Source of the DNA: Acanthacorydalis orientalis
Taxonomy: Eukaryota > Arthropoda > Insecta > Megaloptera > Corydalidae
Assembly (NCBI GenBank): GCA_034766995.1
Contig: CM068314.1
Span: 19,851,201-19,915,200, forward strand
Direction: 5' to 3'
Length of the DNA: 64,000 nucleotides
Position 1 is the stretch's first letter; each line of letters starts with the position of its first letter. The notes below the pieces were generated by a model. The model was given only the letters and a program-made list of their open reading frames with translations, was not told the origin of the DNA and made no database searches. Below, in pieces: positions 56,840 through 64,000 of the stretch. The translations under genes and the position numbers were made by a program.

Positions 56840-58141
56840 TCACGACATTTCAAGTGAAGATTCGTTTGTCTGAGTTAAATTTCCATCTTCGTCTTGTTCC
56901 ATGATAATTATTTGACTATCATTTGTTAAAAATTCATTTCCGTTACTACATATTAACACTTGTTGAAATTCGTTCGATTCCTTATCACTGCTTTTTGCAG
57001 CTGCTGCAAGTAAAACTTCGATGTTCTTTTGTGCAAAAGTTGTACTTTCTGCAGTTTCTTCTTCATGAAAGAACAAAATTTGTCGTCCATCATCTAAAAT
57101 ATTTTCGAGACAATAAAAAAAATTATCAATAACCTGTGTGAGTATATGAATATATATAAAAGCAAATATAATCAATTCTGAAAATTAAGTTTTAAATAAA
57201 AAAAATTACTAATCATGAAAATGAAGTTATTCTTATAAAGACTTGATTAGTATTTTACCTAAAATTACTTCAACTGGTTCTCTTTTAATATCGGTTTGTG
57301 TCATTAATAAATTTTCTTTATGTTTTTGACGTTGATATTCTTCTGCATCCGGGTACTTCCTTCGACGGGTAATACGTTTTATTTTGCTACGATCAATTTC
57401 TAGTTGATACCCAACAGGTAAAAATTCCATATCTTCAATTTTTACACTATCACACTGTTTTAATGTGATACAATGTCTTGTATACATACGTCTCATAACA
57501 TCGGTCATTGAATGACAAGGATATCCAAAAAGTTTTGTATACTTATCAACTAAGTACGTCATTTCTCTTTTATTTTTTGGTGCTAATTCCATTGTTCTTA
57601 CAAGATCGGAGGAATCAGTTAATTGTTTTTTAAACATTTTTGGACCTATTTTTGTTTGTTGATCAATTATAACTATTTTTCTACCATAAGATTTACTAGA
57701 ATCTTTTCCTTTGTTTAAATACTTTTTATAAGTGTTCGGTGGTACTCTTGTACTTTTACTAGGTTCAGGTATCGGAACAGCCCGTACTATTTTGTTACCA
57801 TACGTTAAAAGTTTTGGTTTTTTAACAGAATCATTACATTCAAATTCGGATTGTGCTATATCCTGACTTGTAACATTTTGTGAATCGATTTTTATTTCAT
57901 TGATTTCATGGATAGGCATATTATCATATGGTATAGAAATTGGAGTCATAATAAATCTACCATTGTCAAATACAGGCACATACGTTATTTCACTTCCATC
58001 TTCCGATCGAATTGTTATTACATTATTTGTCTGAATTGAAACTTCTCCAGTTTCTTTTTTAATTTGACATTGTTGTATTTCTGTATCATCAGTTTTTATA
58101 ACATACACTTGATTAGTTCCACTCATTACTGAAGAATACAT
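56840..58141 (-). CDS. Unrecognised 378-residue protein, probably nuclear
   Basis: Two coding exons, 58141-57259 and 57093-56840, joined in phase 1, give 378 residues. An acceptor (ttttag) sits 14 bases before the ATG, so the 5' UTR is spliced. I do not recognise the family. The first third is polar and beta-like (NQVYVIKTDDTEIQQCQIK); the middle has a compact-looking block, KREMTYLVDKYTKLFGYPCH followed by MTDVMRRMYTRH; then a strongly basic stretch, KIKRITRRRKYP, that could be a nuclear signal; the C-terminus is acidic and Gln-rich (IIIMEQDEDGNLTQTNESS). An acidic tail with a basic patch suggests a chromatin or transcription role, but this is only composition. It shares a 540-bp divergent promoter region with SdhB. 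Confidence 0.75.
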
Positions 58142-58683
58142 ATCGATGTTTTCTACTAAAATCCGAAAATTTTAAATAACATTTTCAAATTATTTAATAT
58201 ATTTAAACATAGTTTAATGAAAATAATATGAAGTATAAGAAAGTTAAAGCGAGCATAAACAGCAGTGAATAAAAATACAATATCACATATAATACCAATT
58301 TATTTAAAATAATATTTTACTTTTAAATGTTTATTTTGAAATACACATAATGACACATTTTTCTAGTCAAACATTTCAAGTAATAAACTTGCATACAACA
58401 AATACATGTACAGTTTATGATTACAATACTATTCAAGATACATGTTACCATAGATAAAAGACTCTTCATGTTGCTATCTTCACAAATAATGTCAATGAAA
58501 TACTCTGCTATCTTCATGTATTAAAAACAGACAGTGTAGAACAGTGTAGAACAGTGAGATACTTTATCTATGGTGTAGAATTTTAATTTGCGAGGACTGA
58601 TCCACATAATACATATGTCAACGTTTCGAACACAAGTTCCGTTTAAACCCTAAATTTTAAAGTTATTTTCATTTTTTATAAAC
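58142..58683. promoter_or_regulatory. Divergent promoter region of the orphan gene and SdhB
   Basis: Two copies of the recurring word face the two genes: on the minus strand, AAGAGTCTTTTATCTATGGTA (core at 58449-58458) toward the orphan gene; on the plus strand, GATACTTTATCTATGG (core 58563-58572) toward SdhB, 112 bases before its ATG. A small tandem ACAGTGTAGA repeat (58531-58552) precedes the second copy. Confidence 0.55.
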
Positions 58684-61413
58684 ATGGCAAAAGAATTACA
58701 CGTATTTAAAATGTGTAGAAATGCATTTTCTCAAGTAAATATTTAAAATCAATAGTACTTACCATAAAATGTTATATAATTGTTTTGTAATTAAAAATAT
58801 CAATCTAATTATTTATAGGTCAGAAATATTCGCACTAGTAGTACATGTGCAACTGAATGTCAGCCTCTGCCAAAAATTAAGAAGTTTTTAATATATAGAT
58901 GGAATCCAGAAAAAAGTGACAAAAAACCTTATATGCAAGAGTATTGTGTTGATTTAAATCAATGTGGGCCAATGGTTTTAGATGCATTAATTAAAATAAA
59001 AAATGAAATTGATCCATCTTTAACATTTCGAAGATCTTGTCGTGAAGGAATTTGTGGTTCTTGTTCAATGAATATTGGTGGAGTAAATACTCTCGCCTGC
59101 ATAAGGTTTAAATTATTTAATTGTAATTTAGTTTTATGTCAATATAAAATCGCACTTAAGAAATATCGGTAATGTTTATAATATAAATAATATATATATA
59201 TGTATATGTTATTTTTCTTAAACATATAGTAAAAGTAATATCCTATACAAAATATATTTACAATTTTTTATTACAATGAAAGTCATATATATAGTTTTAT
59301 GTATTACATCATCTTTTTTAGCAATATTGACACTAACGTGAATAAAGCAACAAAAATTTATCCATTACCACATATGTATGTTGTAAAAGATCTTGTCCCA
59401 GATATGACACATTTTTATAACCAGTATCAATCAATTGAACCATGGTTACAAAGAAAGTAAGTAATTATTGTATATGTATATGCCTAAAATAATTTGAGAC
59501 CAAATTTTTTTATAGTGTACTAAAACTTTATTATCGTATTTATAAACTATAATTTAATTAGCAAATAAGCACTGACAATTTAACTATAAATTAAATTTAC
59601 AGTAGCAGTTCATCTTTATTTTTTATTAGATATTACATTGAAAATTAACTGTTTTTTATTCTCTATTTATTTTTATAATTAGTATGCTTCAGCATCAAAT
59701 TAATATACTTTCTTTAATTATGATACTATGCACATATATATGAAAGTTGTTTCAAGAGTAACTTGGTTCAATATTCGAGACTTCAGTTTCAAAGTGTACT
59801 TTATTTTTTGACATAAACCCCTCTAAGCTTAATGCACTTACTCCAACATTTCTCCAGCATCATGATTCCCTCCTGGGAGAGGATTTTTTTGAGATCCTTA
59901 AAATACCTGTTTGCAGCCCCTTTGTTTGACCCAAATTACTTTTTAATTGGGAAAATTTTGAGTTTGGGAACAGATGGAAATCCAAGGAAGCCATATCAGA
60001 TGAATGCAGAAGAATTTCAACTTCAATTTGGCCAATTTTTACTGAGTGATAACGTTTGAATGAGCTGGTGCATTGTCATGGTGAAAACATTTTTTTTTTT
60101 GGCTGTTCCAAGACATTTTTCTGAGATCGCTGCCTTCAACTTCTCTAAGATTACTGTATGTAATGTGTGTTTCGATTCTGGTATGTAATGGAGAATTCAA
60201 GTTTCATTCACGGTCACAAAACACCGCATGAAATCTGTTGGATTCTTTTTAAACAATTCCAAGAAGTTTTTCATATGAAATTTATTATGCAAAATAAAAT
60301 ACGTTCGTTCAGTTTAAATGCCTACGACCTCTGCTATCTCGTTCACTTTTACTCGCTGATTGGACAAAATCGTATGTACTTTATCAATGATTTCTGATAG
60401 ATGTTCTCGGGCCTCCTGAACATAGTGCATCTTTGATGCTCTTTGTACCGCATTTAAATTCATTCACCCAAAGTCAAATGGTTTCGTAGAAAGGACAAGA
60501 TTCACCCAATGTAGAAAATATTCTCTTATGGATTTTTTGCATTGTTTTTGCTTCCAAAAAAGGAATTGAATGACTCCTTGAATTTCGATTTTATCCATTT
60601 TGCTCTTTCACTTGAAACACTTGTATTGAAACAACTCTCGAACAAAGAATTAATGGCAAAATGACTAACAACTTCATGTTACTAAAATGGATGGAACTAT
60701 ATGAAAACATATGCAGCTGCCCTCCTCTTCTTCAACAAGTATATGAGCGAAGATACTTTTAAGACCGTCCTCACATTTATGTGTATATATATATATATAT
60801 ATATATAAGCACACACATATATATGTATACATGTAATCATTTCTACATATGTTTTTAAGAAAAAAAAATGAATTCTTATATAATAAATTTATAAAACAAA
60901 ATAGTAATTCATATATGTATCAATATTTATGTCTATGTATTGTAGATCTCCAGCAAAAGGTAGCTATCAGTACCTCCAAAGTATAAAAGACCGTTCAAAA
61001 CTTGATGGATTATATGAATGTATATTATGTGCATGCTGTTCAACATCATGTCCAAGCTATTGGTGGAATGGAGAGAAATATCTCGGCCCAGCAGTACTTA
61101 TGCAAGCTTATCGATGGATCATTGATTCACGAGATGAAGTTACAGCTAAACGACTCGATAAATTACGAGATGATTATAGTGCATTTCGATGTCATACTAT
61201 TATGAATTGCACTCTAGTTTGTCCAAAGGCATGAAATAATTATTTTTATATTACTTTTACCAATGTTTACTTCCTTTTGTAAAATAATATATTATTTATT
61301 TTTAGGGCCTAAATCCAGGGAAAGCAATTGCTGAAATTAAGAAATTATTATCTGGTATGATTTCAAAAAGTAAACCTGGTTTAGATCCAGCAGGATTAAT
61401 GAACAAATGTTAG
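58684..61413 (+). CDS. SdhB: Succinate dehydrogenase iron-sulphur subunit, mitochondrial
   Basis: SdhB passes electrons from the flavoprotein to ubiquinone in complex II at the mitochondrial inner membrane. Exons 58684-58734, 58819-59105, 59322-59456, 60946-61228 and 61306-61413 give 287 residues. The first about 25 residues are basic with no acidic ones after Glu4, fitting a targeting peptide. The 2Fe-2S ligands are Cys91, 96, 99 and 111 (CREGICGSC...NTLAC). The 4Fe-4S and 3Fe-4S clusters are served by [12 protein letters not shown] (183-194) and [17 protein letters not shown]. The last intron must use a GC donor (CCAAAG then gcatga at 61229), because only that restores [11 protein letters not shown]. 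Intron 3 (59457-60945) is enlarged by a mariner fossil. An alternative start is Met10 or so, which would not change the mature protein. Confidence 0.97.
59745..60775 (-). mobile_element. Decayed mariner in SdhB intron 3
   Basis: On the minus strand the start near 60600 reads [20 protein letters not shown], then YETIWLWVNEFK, a typical mariner N-terminus; further down [11 protein letters not shown], the block around the second catalytic Asp. There are many stops and frameshifts, so it is inactive. It is of a different type from the mariner at 36339 (whose start is the GKSAAE type). Orientation is opposite to the host gene; ends are approximate and no clean TIR pair was confirmed. Confidence 0.8.
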
Positions 61414-61458
61414 AACAAGATTCTTTTTTTTTTAATATATAAAAGCATGAATATATTT

Positions 61459-61489
61459 AATAAATATTCATTTACACTTTTTTAATAAA
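61459..61489 (+). terminator. Poly(A) signals of SdhB
   Basis: Two AATAAA hexamers, 61459-61464 and 61484-61489, within 80 bases after the stop codon. Confidence 0.5.
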
Positions 61490-62996
61490 TAGTTGTTCTG
61501 AAAATAATTTTTGATTTGTTTTTATTTTGATGCTCTATATTTCTAAAATTAATTTGTTCAATAAATGAAAATAAAATATTGGTGTTAATTGTATTTAATC
61601 TTCATCTTCTTCATATATGTATGTATGTACGTGTGTGCATGTGTATGTATGTATATATATATATATATATATAATAATAAAGTATTATAACAAGCTATAA
61701 TTTTTATATAATTAATATATTATTTAACAAGTGCCTAGTAAATTTCAGAATAAAATGTATTAGATTGATACAAATTGGAAATTAATACATTTATTTGTTT
61801 TCATAGTAAATGAAATAGTATATTATGCAGTAAAAGTAGAAAAGCAGGACTTTTAAGCAGTTCAAACTATCTTAAAATAGTACTGTCTGTACAAAATAGT
61901 GGTCAATACACATACATATTATATATATATATATATATACATTATATTTCTTCTCTTAATAATAAAAACCCACATTTCTCATCACTATCTGTAGGACAAA
62001 GTGATAAGTATTTATGGTGACAAGAAATATTTGCTGTCAGCTTATGGGTTTCAACTTTAATTCATTAAGTTCCATTCTTAGGTAATTTTTATGTTTAAAT
62101 ACATAATTGTAAAAACCAATAAAGTTTTTTCTTTCTATTTTCCCATCAATTTTGAAGGGCTATATACTAGTATGTGTGTGTGTGTATGTATGTACGTATG
62201 TATGTATGTGTGTGTGTATATATATATATATATCACTGATTATTTATTAAACCAAATGGTACAAAAAGAATGAACGAGTTTAAATAGTTACCAGTAAACG
62301 AGTAAAACAAAAATAATATTAATGTTTTAAACCTCTTTGTTCTTTTTGTACCACCTGTATATTTACATTTATTTTGTAATCCAAAGTGATTGCATGAGAA
62401 AAAAAAACAAATATTTTAAATAAATATTTCAAATTTCTTTTTCATTTTGAGTTTACAATTTTCATATATATTAATAATTTGAAGTTATTGCATTATTAAT
62501 ATATAGTTTTTCATACGAACAAGAAATTTAAAAAAAATCAATCAAATTTCTTATTAGCTATGACAAATATTAATCTGTAACTACTGTTAAAATATTTTAT
62601 GTTAACAACATAGTATTATAAATAATTTATATAAAATAAATGCTAAACGGTGTTTTCCACAGTAAAACAAGGCTAATAGTTTAAGGACTTTTCACAAAAG
62701 TTCGTAAACTATTATTAAAACAAGCAATACTGATTTTTTTACATTAATAAATATTAACATTCATATTTTAATACAAAAACATTTTTCATTAACACAAATT
62801 ATAAATCAAATCACAACACTAAATTGTAAAATGCCAGGTATTAATAAATATTGACCTGCCTGTGAAATACTTTAATTGAAGATTAAGTTGAATAATTTAG
62901 AGAGGTTAACACAAAAGAAGTTAATCTTTTCAATTGTTTTTGATAACTTGTAAGTCATTACATCTAGGATAGAGTTTATACGACTTTTTATCTGAG
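61490..62996. other. Downstream of SdhB, no gene recognised
   Basis: AT-rich with TA tracts near 61648-61672 and 61920-61941, a TG/TATG tract at 62171-62234 and the inverted repeat at 62246-62360. No protein-like frame. Confidence 0.5.
62246..62360. repeat. Imperfect inverted repeat (hairpin or MITE-like)
   Basis: Left arm has GGTACAAAAAGAA (62258-62270) followed by a GAG/TTT pattern; right arm has TTCTTTTTGTACC (62340-62352), its exact reverse complement, with further matches on the inner side (GAGTTTAAA against TTTAAACCTC). Arms of about 25-30 bp around a 55-bp loop. No target duplication was identified. Confidence 0.6.
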
Positions 62997-63148
62997 TTTA
63001 TCTATAAATAATAATTAAATTATTAGAACCAGAGTCTTTTCTCTATGATTAGAACGTATTAGTATTAATTTTAATGTGACGTTACTCAATCAAAGCCAGA
63101 GTCTTATCCATGTCTTATCTATGCTTTTATCTATGGTCTTTATCTATG
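62997..63148 (+). promoter_or_regulatory. Dense TTTATCTATG-type cluster near the right edge
   Basis: TTTATCTATA (62997), AGAGTCTTTTCTCTATG (about 63032), AGAGTCTTATCCATG (about 63099), TTATCTATG (63115), TTTATCTATG (63126) and TTTATCTATG (63139), all on the plus strand. It matches the words in the 5' regions of four gene loci in this window, yet no gene is seen within the next 850 bases. Confidence 0.45.
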
Positions 63149-63413
63149 AAAGTCTGTCTGTAGCTAAGATACGAAAAGAGTTCAGAATTTATTTATGGAG
63201 TCTTTTATTTGTGTTTATGGCTAAAAGATGTTACGATTGTTTCAGTTGAAAAATTGAATTAATCGTAAATAATAATGAGTACTTTTCAGAAATATAATAT
63301 ACAAATGAAAAATACATATTTTAATATAATTTTAATTAAGTTCAAGTGAGTAGTCAAAATTTATTGAATTTTTTGTTTTTAAATTATAACCTATAATAAG
63401 TAATTAATCAACG

Positions 63414-63486
<73 letters not shown>

Positions 63487-63800
63487 CAAAAGGAGTGTAA
63501 TTTATTTGTTTTTCATTTTGAAAAAATAATATGCTGCATACTCTACTGTACTTTATAAGTTCATGTGAATTTCAGAACATAATTTTTGACACTATGCAAT
63601 ACTATAAATCCTAATTAAAAATGTTCAGTAATTGATTATGTATTTTGATCGTTGTTTATTTGTATTTTCATAACAATACAATCATTTTTAAAGCAGTAAG
63701 ATACCATTATTTTTAATTTCATTACAAACTAAATTATCCTGTATTTTGATAGTATAAATATTTTTTGTACAATTAGAGGCAAGCATAATAACAAAATAAT

Positions 63801-63863
<63 letters not shown>

Positions 63864-64000
63864 AACAATCTACACATAAATAGAAAACACTTTTTTACTT
63901 GTTTTTTTTTAATAATCTACTTAGGATTGGTTTTGATGCAAAATGGCAAGGTTCATGAAATATAGACAACTTAATTGAATGAATATAAAAATAAATAATG
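63149..64000. other. Right-edge sequence, no gene recognised
   Basis: AT-rich, with (TA)n arrays at 63419-63484 and 63803-63858. No frame worth reporting. It may hold an untranslated first exon of a gene beyond the window. Confidence 0.4.
63419..63484. repeat. (TA)n array
   Basis: Pure TA near the right edge; another at 63803-63858. Confidence 0.9.

Overview
The window is eukaryotic nuclear DNA, very rich in A+T (about three quarters or more by eye), with spliced genes, short introns, many long (TA)n arrays, decayed mariner, Jockey-like and RTE-like elements, and small TTAA-bounded elements. Gene structures and proteins (a MICAL close to the fly protein, a Dp1/vigilin, tektins with the insect/animal layout) point to an insect. 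The extreme A+T content, (TA)n arrays and mariner load suggest a hymenopteran such as a parasitoid wasp, but that is an inference; no species is claimed.

Layout: (1) 961-19859 (+): a near-complete coding region of Mical, the flavin monooxygenase that oxidises actin, in 25 coding exons, with a very long disordered middle part and a probable alternative 3' end. (2) 23213-25547 (-): PPM1G-type PP2C phosphatase with an acidic insert. (3) 26198-27161 (+): GINS1/PSF1, divergent from PPM1G. (4) 28081-29376 (-): intronless SAAL1. (5) 31430-33537 (-) and 37510-40654 (-): two tandem tektin-1-like genes with the same intron positions, separated by a transposon-rich interval. (6) 41430-43915: decayed transposon material, including the endonuclease part of an RTE-like LINE. 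(7) 45814-52961 (+): vigilin/Dp1 with at least 14 KH repeats. (8) 56840-58141 (-): an unrecognised 378-residue protein, divergent from (9) 58684-61413 (+): succinate dehydrogenase iron-sulphur subunit, with a mariner fossil in one intron. The right-hand 2.5 kb has no recognisable gene.

The genes are a set of unrelated cellular functions (actin control, phosphatase, DNA replication, ciliary/flagellar filament, RNA binding, respiration), not one pathway. The most interesting non-coding observation is a recurring word, consensus near AGAGTCTTTTATCTATGGT, that clusters in the 5' regions of the broadly expressed genes (PPM1G/GINS1, SAAL1, vigilin, the orphan gene/SdhB pair) and again at 62997-63148, where it may mark the start of a gene beyond the window. 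Two GC-AG introns, an 835-codon open read-through of a Mical splice donor, and several terminal-inverted-repeat elements are the other main points. Exon boundaries were worked out by hand from splice signals and frame; every listed multi-exon gene gives a total length divisible by three.
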